Assembly (NCBI GenBank): GCA_017591395.1 | Contig: WEDG01009028.1 | Span: 21,806-85,805, forward strand | Length of the DNA stretch: 64,000 bases | Origin: Schistocephalus solidus | Taxonomy: Eukaryota > Platyhelminthes > Cestoda > Diphyllobothriidea > Diphyllobothriidae | Reading direction: 5' to 3' | Part shown: positions 11,450 through 21,735 of the stretch, piece after piece | How the letters are laid out: each line of letters begins with the position of its first letter | How positions within the stretch are numbered: the stretch's first letter is position 1 | The notes under the pieces: model-generated | Told to the model about the DNA's origin: nothing | Databases searched by the model: none | What the model saw: only the letters and a program-made list of their open reading frames with translations | Translations under genes and position numbers: made by a program

Positions 11450-11818
11450 AGCGCTGCAAGCAAAAATCTTCTAGGTTACGAGTTTAGTCTGAAAATAGAA
11501 TTCGCGAAGAGGCTATGCAAGATGAAAAATTATCTCAACTGGTATTGCGACTACTGCAAATTACCTTGCACTGGAAATTATTTATACTTACAAAATTTGA
11601 ACTCTAGTTAAGTCACTTTAAGTCACTTTATTAAGAGAAGTAGGCTTTCGCCCTTGAGCCCCCTATTCACATGCAAAAATGTCATTAGAATAAAAGTTTA
11701 CAATAATAAATCTGACAAATGAAAATGTAGACTCATCGATATGTATGGGCCAGGCGCAAGCTGCCACTGCTGACAAAATCTTCATTATATGTACAATAGT
11801 TTCTCAGAAAATGAGTAT

Positions 11819-13465
11819 CTAGTTTGAATTTGAATGTGTCAACAGTTTCTGAAAGGACCACCTCGTCAGGGCGTCCGTTCCATGCTCCAACGACCCTCTG
11901 CGAAAAGGCGTTCCGACGGACGTAGTGTGGACCAACTTCCTCTGCAGTTTAAAGGGATGAACCCGCAGATGTTCTGTCCCAGCCAATTCAAAGAATTCAG
12001 CACATTCTAGGGCACATTCGCGGCCTCTGAAAATCCGGTAGGTTTGGATGAGGTCACCGCGTAGTTGCCTGAAATTGAGGGGAAACAAATCCAGTTCAAC
12101 CGGTTGGATTCGTAAGGCAGATGACTAAGATTCTTGACCATCTTCGTAGCCCTCGTCTGCACTCGCTCCGACTGTAGATAATCCTTCTTAAACCACGGAC
12201 GCCAGGCCTGGACGGCATATTCCAAATGAGATCGAACAAATGCCCCGTAGGCTTTTTGGAAGAGTTCCTTATCAATCTGCACAAATTACCGCCTGAGCAC
12301 AAATCAGACCTGTGTCACGCGTTTAGCTGCCTTTAAACACTGTGAAGATGGTTTAAGTGAGGAGTTTATTAGAACACCGAGGTCCTTCTGTTCCTCAACA
12401 ATTGAAAGGGGCTGCCCATTGAGAATGTATTGGTAGGAATCATCCTCCTTGCTGGTCTTTCTAGTACGCAGTCTTAGGACCACATACTTCCCAACGTTAA
12501 ATTTGAAGCCAACGAGCAGACCATTTGCTAAGACGGTTGAGATCCTCTTGAAGAGCGTGCCTATCGGAATCAGATCTGATAACCCTCCACAATTTAACAT
12601 CATCTGCAAACATGATAGCGCCGCCACCCAGGTCGTCGACACAGTTTTTGATGCACACTAAGAAGAGTAACGGCCCTAAGACGGAGCCTTGAGGGACACC
12701 ACATAGAACCGGAGTAGGTATTGACTTCGAGGTATCGACGCACACAGTTTGCAATCTTCCTGTAAGAAAGTCTGCGATCCATGTCAGCAGCATTCCTCTT
12801 ATGCCAATTTCAGATAATTTGTAGATGAGACGTTTGTGTGGGACACTGCCAAACGCCCTCTTGAAATCAGTGTTTATGACGTCAACCCTACCATTTTCGT
12901 CCGATGCGCGAGTCCACTGCTCTGTGGAGAGTAACAAACTAGAAAGACAGGAGCACTTTTGTCTGAAGCCATGTTGGAGCTCTGAGAGTAATCGGTTTTC
13001 CTCAAGGAAATTCATGGTTGCCTTCTTAATTATTGATTCCATTATTTTACAGCAAATGGAGGTAAGGCTGACAGGCCAATAATTGTTTACATTAGATCGA
13101 GCCCCACTCTTTTATATGGGGTATTTATTTGCTGCCTTCCATTCGGGTGGCAGTTTACCAGATTTGAATGATGAATTGAATATATGCGCCAGGGGTTTGG
13201 AGAATTCACCAGCCAGTTCTTTCAAGAACTTTGCCGGTAAATCATCCGAACCAGATGAATTCGCTTCTTTCAGATTTTGCAGTTCTCGTTCCACGAAAGG
13301 TTCCGGGAAGAGTACATATTCAAGCACTGGACCGGTGTCTACAACAGCACTGTTGACGTGGTCAAGCTGAAGCTCCGGTTGTCTAGTGCATACCGAGACA
13401 AAGAACCGACCCAAGTGCTCGGCTTTGTCGCAATTGTCCACGACTTCAACACCATTCCCATCCAT
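11819..13465 (-). pseudogene. CR1-like reverse transcriptase (family B), lightly damaged
   Basis: The pre-RT region 13,465-13,112 has a GSDDLPAKFLKELA block. RT at 13,042-12,497 is one open frame of 181 aa with ENRLLSELQHGFRQKCSCLS, VDVINTDFKRAFGSVPHKRL, GVPQGSVLGPLLF and the catalytic IMFADDVKLW. After a frameshift, 12,642-12,304 holds the QKDLGVLI region and 12,282-12,007 the AFVRSHLEYAVQAW and RVQTRATKMVKNL blocks. 12,088-11,819 is the [12 protein letters not shown]-terminus. FADD is intact. The thumb and C-terminus match the CR1 clade pattern well. Confidence 0.85.
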
Positions 13466-13559
13466 AAGTACTGCTACTGGGTCCTTGTTTTAATCGACTA
13501 TTGATAAAATGGAATAAAAGTTTTGGTTTATTTTCAGCCTGTTGAATAATTCTTGATTC

Positions 13560-14190
13560 ATAACTCAACACAACCCTGTGTGAACTACGGAGAGCCATTT
13601 TCCGTTCTAGGAGGCGTGAAGCCTGAACATCATTTTCAAGAATGCTTTTGAGAGGCCTCGGTGATGACAGTTCACGTGAAACATCCGATTTCATTAAACG
13701 GAATGTTTTGTGCACTGTAACGCATTCACCATCTTGAAGAATTGAATATGAGTATTCTCGGAAAAGACTGAGGTCATGTGCAACCCTTTCCTTTGCAATC
13801 AGAGAAATGGACTCGGTAACCCCTTTAATAACGAGATTGCGTTTTCGGTTGAAATATCTGTTTGGTGACTTTGAGTTCTGATTTGTGGATAGAGCATCAG
13901 TATCAGGAAAAATTCTACTGTGGTCAACGGTGTTATTTACATTAGAACGAACAACGATTCCTAAAGTTAATGGCAAACTCCTTTTGGGAACTTTGCCAAT
14001 TTGTCCTGCATTTGCTCCTGTCTTACCAACAGAGGATTCCACTTGACCATTTATCAGTTAGAACGAGCTTTTTCCGGAGTACGAACCCATTCTTTGTGAA
14101 ATCATCTTGGCCCTTTCGACTTCAAATTCTTCGTCTTCGGTCCTTCAAAATTCGACGAGCTTTTCAACTTCACTCTTTTTTGTATCATCC
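13560..14190 (-). pseudogene. Non-LTR ORF1 protein, fused in frame to the ORF2 linker (family B)
   Basis: In the 198-aa open frame at 14,042-13,446 the first about 150 residues carry the ORF1 signature NRKRNLVIKGVTES, KERVAHDLSLFREY, VTVHKTFRLMKSD, SSPRPLKSILEND and LLERKMALRSS. It then runs straight into QQAENKPKLLFHFINSRLKQ, which belongs to the ORF2 region after EN. Upstream (14,190-14,043) an acidic/basic stretch KKSEVEKLVEF looks like a coiled-coil start, with stops. So EN is absent and ORF1 is joined to RT sequence. Confidence 0.7.
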
Positions 14191-15172
14191 AGCAACGATG
14201 CAGCATATAGTTCAGTATAGTTCAGTATATTTAAGCGTAATAGGCATTGCCTTTGAAGACCCTTTAATAAAAAAAATATTTAACTGTAAAATTGCAGTCA
14301 AAATGCACGTCATTGCAAAGTAGTCAATAACATATTCAAGTAGAAGGAAATTATTTTTAACAGTCAAGCCTGGGCCCAGTTTCGATGATTACCTATGTCA
14401 AATACTAGATACCACCGTTATCTGTATGTTTATGCAAAGCTTTTGTATGTTGTAGCAGTTCCTTCCTGTAAGAAGGAACGATAATTGTCAAGCGAATCTA
14501 AATACAGTTTATGTTCGAGTGTGGCAGTCGTGTCCGCCCGTATGACGTCCTCTGGCAGTTCGATCCAGGCACTGTAAAAATCGCTATGAAAACGAAGGGC
14601 GATGAACATCCAGGTTGGATAAGGCTCATCGAAGATATTACAGTTAAAGTTATTATGTTACTATAGATTAGTGAGTAAACCATCTGCATAGAAAGAAAAA
14701 ATGTTTTTACATGTATATGCACAACATTGCTATGATGTTGCAGAGCCTTCCTGTAGAATGTACGGTAGTGGTTAAGCTAATATAAATCCAGTTTCTGTTT
14801 GTATGTATCTGTCGTGTCCGCCAGTAAGACGTCGTCTTTGATTCCGTCCCATTTAGCAATAATTTGCTATGAAAACGAATGGCGACGAACATCCAGGTGG
14901 GATAAAGCACATCGAAGATATTCATTTTTAAATAAATATGTTACTATAAAGTTGTGAGTAACATATTTACATAGAAAGAAAAATAGTTCTGTTACACTGG
15001 GATCTAGGCACAGTCATCCTAAAGGATCGAAGATTACCTATAACCCCGTTATCTGTAGGTATTTGCGAAGCTTTGTGTGATGTAGCAGTGCCTTCCTGGA
15101 AGAATGAACGGTATTTTTCAAGCAAATATAAATCCAGTTTATGTTTGAATGTGTCTGTCGTGTCCGCCCGTA

Positions 15173-15211
15173 TTTTATTTTATTTATTTATTGCCAGTTT
15201 ACAGGCAAGGT

Positions 15212-15245
<34 letters not shown>
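15173..15245 (-). mobile_element. ~73-bp family C 3'-end micro-insertion
   Basis: It interrupts the third tandem copy. The plus strand begins TTTATTTTATTTATTTATTG and continues CCAGTTTACAGGCAAGGT, the same as the 3' ends of the family C elements at 34,885 and 38,262. It is flanked by GTA on both sides (15,170-15,172 and 15,246-15,248). The neighbouring tandem copies at 14,535 and 14,825 show the empty site. Confidence 0.7.
15214..15243. repeat. (AT)n microsatellite, ~15 repeats
   Basis: Perfect TA/AT dinucleotide run inside the family C 3'-end insertion. In the relatives at 34,915 and 38,315 this place is only AAAAATATATGC or AAAATATAC, so the run expanded after insertion. Confidence 0.9.
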
Positions 15246-15246
<1 letters not shown>

Positions 15247-15599
15247 TAGAGTCCGTTCCAGGCACCGACGTCTCGCTGCGAAAAGGAATGGCGACGAACA
15301 TCGTGGTGGGATAAGGTTCCTTGAAGTTTCAGAGAATTCCCACGCAGGTTATTTGTTAAGGCAAATGAAAAAAGTCTTCGAAGTGTAGAGCACAGTCCTG
15401 ATTCCTTACAAGCCGGTATGTCTGTATGAGATCGCCTCGAATCTGCCTGTACTCAAGAGGGAAAAGTTTAAGAGCGTCAAGTCTGCATTTGTATGATAAA
15501 GACTTTAGACCCTTCACGACTTTTGTTGCCCTCCTTTGGACCCTTTCCAGCAGTTTGTATCCAGAAAATTTCTGCTTCTGTCTGAGCTAGATGACATTA

Positions 15600-15900
15600 G
15601 CAAAGTGCATGAGCTGGTTTGATCTCCCTTTCGAAGGAAGGAAATGTCTACTGATTTACTGAGCTCTGTAGACGCAATTTCTTTAAGCTCTACATTAGGT
15701 ATTCTTGAGGAAGATATATTTGCATACGTAATTTCTTTGGTCGGAATCCTCGTTGTTTTGGGTGTTTTTTTTCGGGTTAACAATGAACCTTCTCTTTTAG
15801 ATCGGCCATTTCTTATTTCAAGTTACTTATCTCTTTCTCCATCAATAGGAATTTCTGCAAGAAATTTAAATACCCCATGCACATTTCGTCCTCGTAGGTG
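15600..15900 (-). pseudogene. ORF1-like N-terminal fragment
   Basis: The minus strand is open over 15,783-15,514 (89 aa) and in a shifted frame before that. It is rich in Lys, Ser and Thr (KTPKTTRIPTKEITYANISS), with a charged GERDK/LEIRN helix-like stretch upstream, as in ORF1 N-termini. After about 15,600 it passes into ORF2 C-terminal sequence. The assignment rests on position and composition. Confidence 0.35.
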
Positions 15901-16904
15901 ACATTTATCCGTGTTATCAGGCTTTTTGCCAGCTTGGCAGGAGGAGAAGTAGTAACAGAATATCTGTCTTTGTCATTTTTTTGTATTCAATTTTGTTTTC
16001 TGATTTGTCGTGAGAATGTGTCGAAGTGGTTATGTGCGTCGCCACATGAATCTGCAACCTAGGTTTAGGACCCGCCAGCACCGCAAATTTTTTTCCTCCG
16101 CGCAGATGAATCCTGGGCGTCTGCGTTTTCCATACCCCTTAGGATTGTATTCGAATGTATTAAATTTATAAATCTTCTTAAATAATTGGGCCATGGTGCA
16201 ATAGTATTCAGTAGTCAGTCTTCTAATAAGCATGCAACGACTCAGTATTTGTTGTGACTTCGCCCTCCCTGATTGAAAGCAGGTTAAAGCAGCACACCAC
16301 TGGCGTGAAATTGGGAAGCAGGTGAACGTTGAAGCTTGTATTTCTCGTAGGGATAATGTCCTTGACGTGGAATAATACTCAGTAAAGGAATATTTGGATA
16401 GCCACAGAATCGTTAAGTTCAAGTAAATATCTCCCTAATTTAGAGACTGGACAATCCACTCAAGAGTTATTCCAAATCAACGTGTCTTCTACAGAAAGGT
16501 AGACATTTAAACTTCGTAATTTCGAAGAAACTGGAATTCGAAAGCAATTTCAAACGACGTGCTGATATTTCTTGATATAAGTTCTGGAATTACTCTTTAG
16601 ATTCCGTCCTTTTTACGTTAATCTGCAAGAACTTATCTGAGGCTATGTCGGGTGAAACAGTTTAAAATCGTTTATTTCTCCCTATTGTTAAATACAATAA
16701 CGGCAGGTGTGTGCAGTTTATAAAGAGTTAGAAATACAAATAAATTGTCAACAATTAAGCTAATAGTTATGACAGGAAGCGGAAAAATCTGTTTAAAATT
16801 CGAGAATTCGCTTATCTTCGAAGTTGAACCAACAGCCATCGAATATTTGCCTTGCTAAAATTCTCTGTAACCAAATTTCGTTACAGTTAAGTAAAGGCGG
16901 AGTG
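15901..16904. other. No gene recognised (1.0 kb)
   Basis: A 130-codon minus-strand frame is open at 16,422-16,030, but it has no recognisable motif, it is Cys/Arg-rich in a patternless way, and no homologous copy is seen in the window. I treat it as probably spurious. Confidence 0.4.
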
Positions 16905-18049
16905 ACATTCAGACGCTAAGCCGACGACCGAACATGGAAAATTTGATTTACAGATTTTGGTATGGTTTGCATCCCTTAGTGCCCGAGACTCCCTTTGCAT
17001 ATCTCGCGCGAGCTTGATTTCCAAGGCTTATTCAAATATTTTTGAAATCCTTAAGTGAACTGATAAAGAGCTTTTAGACGGATCGTTAAGTTGCTTTCGT
17101 AATTTTTAAAGTCTGTTTTGGGGAAATTGTGGAACAGTAGAAGAGGCTGTTTTGAATAAAAACTCTTAAGAGAGATAAAAGCCTGGATTTTTTCTGTAAG
17201 GCTCTGCAATAGCTCATGGAGTGGGTTTGGATCGTGAATTGAAAATGTGCTATGCCAACCTAGAGTGCTTTCGAAATTATTTATTAATTCATCGTTTTTG
17301 TGAGCAAAGTCAAGGTTATTACATTTTACTTCAGACTTTGTAGAAAGCGAGAGTGGAAAATAACAGTGAATTCGTGCGTGATCACTTGTGAAGTGATCAC
17401 GATGGAAAATCGAAAAGAGAGTGTGGACATCATTTGAAAAAATTAAATCTAAAATGCTGTCATTTCTAGTCACTGAACTAACATGTTGGGACATGTTTGA
17501 AAAGTTAATAGTACTGACCACTTTCTGAAGTTTTGGCGGAGAGGAATTTGCCTGCCAGTCAATGTTCTGGCAGATTAAAATCGCCTAGGATTATTTTGAC
17601 ATCTAATTGAGTCTCTGCAACATTTTCAAACAGTTCACAGAGCTCGCTTTCATTGCCCGAAAAACACGGAGAATTATAGACACAACAAATAACCGCTTTT
17701 ATTTTGCTGGAGGATGACTGAAGCAAAGAATAAATTTAAATAAAAGGACGAAATGCTCAACTGAAAGGGGCAATGCAAAACGGATTTAGAATTTAGAATT
17801 TTAATTGGTTCGCACTGGCAAGGCACTGTCTAAATAAACATTAGTAACGAAATAAAGTTATGTCAATGTGTGCAGATAACTTTTTATAAAGAAGGCAACC
17901 GCCACCACGTTTGCCGACGCCGTCTTGTCGGTACAAATTGAAATTATCTGTAGCGAGCGTCGATTACGAAATAAGAGAGTGAGGCCAGGATTCAGTGATA
18001 CACAGCACAACTTGATGAAGCTCAAAATCTACTGTTCTAAGCTCTGTCA
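16905..18049 (-). pseudogene. Second family A endonuclease fragment
   Basis: It aligns with 7,590-8,625 on the same strand. The minus strand has an open 156-aa frame at 17,521-17,051 with SVTRNDSILDLIFSNDVHTL, DHFTSDHARIHCYFPLS (the SDH motif) and HDPNPLHELLQSLTEKIQAF. Similarity to the 8-kb copy ends abruptly at about 18,049, within the LNARS coding region, so this is an internal fragment with both ends cut. A 96-bp block at 17,785-17,880 is inserted. Confidence 0.75.
17785..17880 (-). mobile_element. ~96-bp family A 3'-end insertion in the EN fragment
   Basis: The plus strand reads TTAGAATTTAGAATTTTAAT, then AAGGCACTGTCTAAATAAAC and ACGAAATAAAGTTATG. It matches the 3' terminus at 1-100, 2,351 and 4,703. 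The paralogous copy at about 8,440-8,470 lacks it. Confidence 0.75.
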
Positions 18050-18560
18050 TCTATAATTTTTCTCGTGCCAAAATTCTCATAAAATGGCATCAAATTGGAA
18101 TTTGTTTATTATCTTATTCAAATTGACTACACAGCATCTGCACCAATAAAAAAGGAAAACCACTCAGGGAACCAAACGTGTACAACCTCGTGAAGATCTG
18201 AAGTTATCCAGGACCTTCGACATCTCCGAACGGCTGAGTCGTTCTTGCATATTTTACATACCATTTCCATTTTTTTAAAAGCGTTTTTGAACAAGTAAGC
18301 GCATTTTTTGCTCATATTGCAGTAAATACTCGCCATACATCGTTTTTGCGATCCATCATGGAAGTCAAAAATATACCCTTCGGGAATCATGCAAAATACG
18401 TGGAAGCGCTGAGGATCGAACCAAGGCACCAATATGCGGGAAACGACGGTCATACCACTGAGCTATCGCCCCAAAACAAACTCGTTGATTTAAATTTAAA
18501 TCAGGACATAAACGCTTATCATTATACGAATGACCTCAATTCCAGGCATGTTTCCTTAAA
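18050..18560 (-). repeat. tRNA-derived SINE-like sequence (Pol III A and B boxes at 18,402-18,473)
   Basis: On the minus strand, 18,473-18,402 reads GGGGCGATAGCTCAGTGGTA (A box TAGCTCAGTGG), then about 35 nt, then GGTTCGATCC (B box). Length and spacing are tRNA-like, but the acceptor and anticodon stems do not pair well, so this is a tRNA relic or SINE head, not a working tRNA. The downstream body (to about 18,130) has no match in the window. Confidence 0.55.
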
Positions 18561-18589
18561 ATCACCTCCCGCCAAACGGGCCAAGAGTT

Positions 18590-19500
18590 TAATAACTTTT
18601 CTTGGAGGTCAATTTCGAGGATGAAGCGTGTGTGATATGCTTTAAACATCTTCAAAAAATTTCGGTGATTGAAAATGATATGAAAGTGCTGAAGATAGAG
18701 ATAAAGAAGTTGAAGTAACATCCTCACATTTTACCCGAGCACAAGCAGTCCCTTACGGGGAAACATGACGCAGACAAACGCACATACACATGCACAGCTT
18801 CCGTAGCCATCACATCCAATAAGGATGATGGCGCTACGTCTACGAAGCTCGGTTTAGCCGTTAAACAGTCTCCAGAAAGGAAAGAGGGCAACCGGCAAGG
18901 ATCCCAGAAAATGAAGAAACGAGTTTCGGAAGACAAAAGGTAATATGTCATCCAAAAATTTAAGTCCCAGAAGCCCAGCGTCGGACAAAAATCACACTTA
19001 TGTTGAATTGCCAGCATCCACGAGTAACGCCACCTCTGTGAACTCCCACCCTAGCGTAGGCGGGCAAATTTGTGATCGCCCATAAATCGTAAGCGAAATA
19101 TCGTAAAACGGGATGTCCCAGAATCCACGTCCTGCGTTCCGAAGGAACAAGTGACATATGATCTAGATCTTCTTCATGAATATGCCAGTGCAGACTTGAA
19201 AAAATGGGAAATTAACACCGTGCAAAAAGCTTTCCAACCAGGCAAAGCAGACCCCAGCTGCGACATGAAAATATCCCCAAGGCCTCTGAAAATTATTTAA
19301 GAAAAAGAAACCCGAGCAGCACCTCTGTTAGAAGGAAGAATGACCTTACGGGGATCACACAAACAAGTGTTTTTTCAGCTGGACTACGAGCCGAGGGAAC
19401 GGATGAAAATGAGGGAACTACGAAGAGAATTGAGGGAGAGAATTGGCAGAAGGGAGAAACGGCTGAAAATCAAAGACGGTCAAATAGTCCAGATAAATGT
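18590..19500 (+). pseudogene. Non-LTR ORF1 protein, nearly full length, decayed (family B-like)
   Basis: Plus-strand ORF1 in order: an acidic/coil start VICFKHLQKISVIENDMKVL (about 18,630-18,715), a Lys/Ser-rich middle, then VPKEQVTYDLDLLHEYASAD (19,140-19,200), INTVQKAFQPGKAD, ISPRPLKII, MTLRGSHKQVFFQLDYEPRE (19,340-19,400) and MKMRELRRELRERIG with KIKDGQIV to about 19,495. This is the normal domain order of CR1-type ORF1. Stops occur near 19,010 and 19,300. It runs on into EN. Confidence 0.7.
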
Positions 19501-19770
19501 GTCCTTCCTATGGTCAAAACCTGTAACAATGAAGGCGTGGTCTCCCCGACGAATCGATCATTGAAAGTCATCTCCGCACATTTACAAAGCCTGTTCAACA
19601 AGCTGGGCGACCTAAGAAACAAGGTGGATGAAATAAAACCAGACGTTATGGCTTTCACTGAAACGTGGCTCACTGCAGACATTACTAATTCTGAAATATC
19701 ACTCAGAGGAAATCAGCAATTTAATAGAGATAGATCAAGTCGAGGAGGAGGAGTCATAGTTTTTTTTCAG
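19501..19770 (+). pseudogene. Start of APE-type endonuclease, truncated
   Basis: Open frame 19,510-19,827, with RSLKVISAHLQSLFNKLGDL (the Asn of the family's LNARS motif is changed), DEIKPDVMAFTETWL (catalytic Glu) and FNRDRSSRGGGVIVF. At about 19,770 the homology stops where the 3' end of a minus-strand element begins, so EN is cut by that insertion. Confidence 0.75.
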
Positions 19771-21262
19771 TTTTTTTCAGGAAAATTGGCATACGCCTTT
19801 GAAATCCCTATTTGTTACAAAAAATAGCAAGAATAAGAAGCAATGTAAAGAAAATACCGTCAAGTGAATGAGGGAAGATTTACGTGGTACACTGATATTG
19901 TTTAGGTTAAGTAGTCACATAGTCTTCGTGGTGCTGCAGCATATGTATGTCAAGCCGATGTTTGAATGTATTCACAGACTGGGACATTACAATCGCCTCA
20001 GGTAGGTTATTCCACGGTTCCACGACACGGTTGGTGAAAAAATACTTCCTCACATCCAATCTTACTTGGCGCACCCTTAGTTTTAATGGATGACCTCGGA
20101 GATTATTCGTAGTGGCAAGTTGGAAAATTTCATCACATAGGAGGGCGCAATCCATGCCATGCACGATACGGAAGGTTTGTATCAAGTCTCTGCGCAACTA
20201 CCTTTAACTCAGAGGATAGAGCTTTAGGTTATTTAGACGAATCACCTTGACTTCTTACTAATTTTGTGGCTCGTCACTGCACCCTTTCGAGCATTTGTAG
20301 TCCTGTTGGGTCCACGGTCGCCAGGCTTGGATCACATATTCAAGATGTGGCCTTACAAACGTACCAAAGACTTAAGAAAAGCAGTCTTCATCGAAAACTT
20401 TAAATGCCCGCTTGATACCGTACAGCATTGAATTGGTGGATTTAGCTGCCTTGCAACATTGCGTAGAAGGCTTCAGGTATTCTTTCATCCAAACTACAAG
20501 ATCCTTCTCTGTGTGTGTTTCTCGGAGTGGCAAATCGTTCAAATAGTAGGGTCACATATCACTGACCTGATTTCGATTTCCCAGACGTAGCAGAGTGCAT
20601 TTTTGAGTTGAAGGACAAGAGCCATTTGCGGGACCACTCGTCCAATCGACGAAGATTTTCTTGGAAATCGTCGACATCGGCAGCATTGTGGATAACTTTC
20701 CAGACTTTTATATTGTCCGCAAACATAGCAAAGTTACAGTCCAATTCCTGTACACAATCATTAATGAACAAGAGAAATATAATCGGTCCGAGCACTGAAC
20801 CTTGTGTAACTCCACTCTCGATGAATGTGTGCTTTGATCGCGATCCGCCTACACAGACCACTTGGGAACGACCAACGAGAAAATTCTTGATCAACGTAAG
20901 AAGTTTGCCTCCAATACCAAACATTCTCAACTTGTAAAGGAGACGCTGGTGTGGAACACTATCAAAGGCCTTATTTTGCATCGAGTGCTTTTTTCCAGCT
21001 TTGTATCGTGTAAAGTAAGTTCGCACACACGATCTTCCCCTACGAATGCCGTATTGTGCAGTTGATAAAAGGTACCGGGTTTCTAAATAAATCATCAATT
21101 TCTTTTTGAAAACCTTTTCCATAACCTTGCAACAGATTGAGGTCAGGCTGGCAGGCACGACTACCACTTTTGTGAAGCGGTGCGATGTGGGCTGTTTTCC
21201 AATCGGTAGGAAGAATTCCCGTATCGAACGGTTTCTGGCGCAGACCGAACGATTTCCGGCAC
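19771..21262 (-). mobile_element. 5'-truncated CR1-like family B insertion
   Basis: Minus-strand copy with RT and C-terminus, ending at about 19,771 with the hairpin-type 3' sequence AATAGGGATTTCAAAGGCGT. Its 5' end at about 21,262 begins within the pre-RT region (ILPTDWKTAHIAPLHKSGSR). It lies inside the plus-strand ORF1/EN/RT element. Confidence 0.75.
19907..21250 (-). pseudogene. CR1-like RT with FADN instead of FADD
   Basis: The 21,167-20,559 frame (202 aa) has ASLTSICCKVMEKVFKKKLM, AFDSVPHQRLLYKLRMFGIG, SGVTQGSVLGPIIFLLFIND and NFAMFADNIKVW. The second catalytic Asp of FADD is Asn, and a gap removes the first RT Asp region (KAGKKHSMQNKAFDSVP). After a damaged stretch, 20,197-19,907 gives the C-terminus RRDLIQTFRIVHGMDCALLC and RVVEPWNNLPEAIVM. 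The enzyme would be inactive. Confidence 0.8.
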
Positions 21263-21272
21263 CGAGTATGAA

Positions 21273-21735
21273 TGATTCAATTCAATTCAATTCAATTCAA
21301 TTTATTGAGGGAAATAGGCATGGGCCTTTGAGTACCCTATTTGTAACGTAAAATTAAGTGCGGTATACAGAGAAACCGTGTGGGTTGCCAAGGTACAAAA
21401 GGCGGTCATAAAAGTTGACAAGTGGTGCACGACTCTCGAGGGTTAAGATAAATGCCTCATCGCTCAGGCTCGTTGCGGAACATAAAACTGTCAAGGTTCC
21501 TTTTAAAGCTTTCCAGCGATGGTGACATCACAACGTCTTCAGGGAGGGCATTCCATTGTTTAACCACTCTGACAGAGAAGGAGAACTTGCGCACATCCAG
21601 TCTCGCCTGCTGGACACGCAGTTTCAATGGGTGACCTCGGAGATGGGTCGTGGTGGCAAATTCAAAGAAGTCCGAGAATTCCAGGCAACAATCCAATCCC
21701 TTCACAATGCGGAATGTCTGCAGGAGATCAGACCC
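21273..21735 (-). mobile_element. Short family B 3'-end insertion with open C-terminal frame
   Basis: The minus strand 21,705-21,457 is an undamaged 82-aa frame with CLEFSDFFEFATTTHLRGHP, KLRVQQARLDVRKF and RVVKQWNALPEDVVM. A 3' UTR follows with the AATAGGGTACTCAAAGGCCC hairpin sequence, then AATAAATTGAATTG and an (AATTG) tail repeat at 21,302-21,276. The intact frame suggests a fairly recent 5'-truncated insertion. Confidence 0.75.

Larger units (their letters stand above)
11600..14195 (-). mobile_element. CR1-like family B element, ORF1-RT type, EN missing
   Basis: Minus-strand element with ORF1 (about 14,190-13,560), linker and RT (13,560-12,000), C-terminal domain (12,088-11,819) and a 3' end near 11,600. 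The 3' end has the AATAGGGGGCTCAAGGGC-type hairpin sequence, AATAAAG and a short AAGTGACTT tail repeat. Its 5' edge abuts the 3' tail of the next element upstream at about 14,195-14,200, head to tail. No EN domain lies between ORF1 and the linker. Confidence 0.75.
14345..15340 (-). repeat. Three diverged tandem copies (~310-350 bp) of the RT C-terminal/3' region
   Basis: Recurring blocks are TGTGGCAGTCGTGTCCGCCC-type sequence at about 14,520, 14,810 and 15,155; ATGAAAACGAAxGGCGAxGAACATCCAGG at about 14,587, 14,870 and (GCGAAAAGGAATGGCG) 15,280; and GTTATCTGTATGTTTATGCAAAGC at about 14,418 and 15,050. The protein encoded on the minus strand is the FKHKLDLYLLEKY tail of a CR1-like ORF2. Divergence is considerable, so this duplication is old. 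Confidence 0.65.
14200..15900 (-). mobile_element. Internally deleted family B element (ORF1 start + RT C-terminus)
   Basis: Minus strand: an ORF1-like start (15,900-15,600) is joined near 15,600 to the end of ORF2 ([33 protein letters not shown] near 15,560-15,410). The rest is the C-terminal tail present three times in tandem, and a 3' end at about 14,270-14,200 with the hairpin-type GGGTCTTCAAAGGCAATGCC and a (CTGAACTATA) tail repeat. All of EN and the RT palm are missing. Confidence 0.65.

Noticed and set aside
16030..16422. 130-codon minus-strand frame as a gene
   Set aside because: No motif, no related copy, patternless composition, no flanking gene signals.
18402..18473. Functional tRNA gene
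   Set aside because: A and B boxes fit, but acceptor and anticodon stems do not pair; more like a SINE head or relic.
19771..21262. 5' inversion (twin priming) of a single element at 18.6-21.3 kb
   Set aside because: In twin priming the inverted part lies at the 5' side of the 3' part; here the plus-strand ORF1/EN lies beyond the 3' end of the minus-strand element, so a separate insertion fits better.
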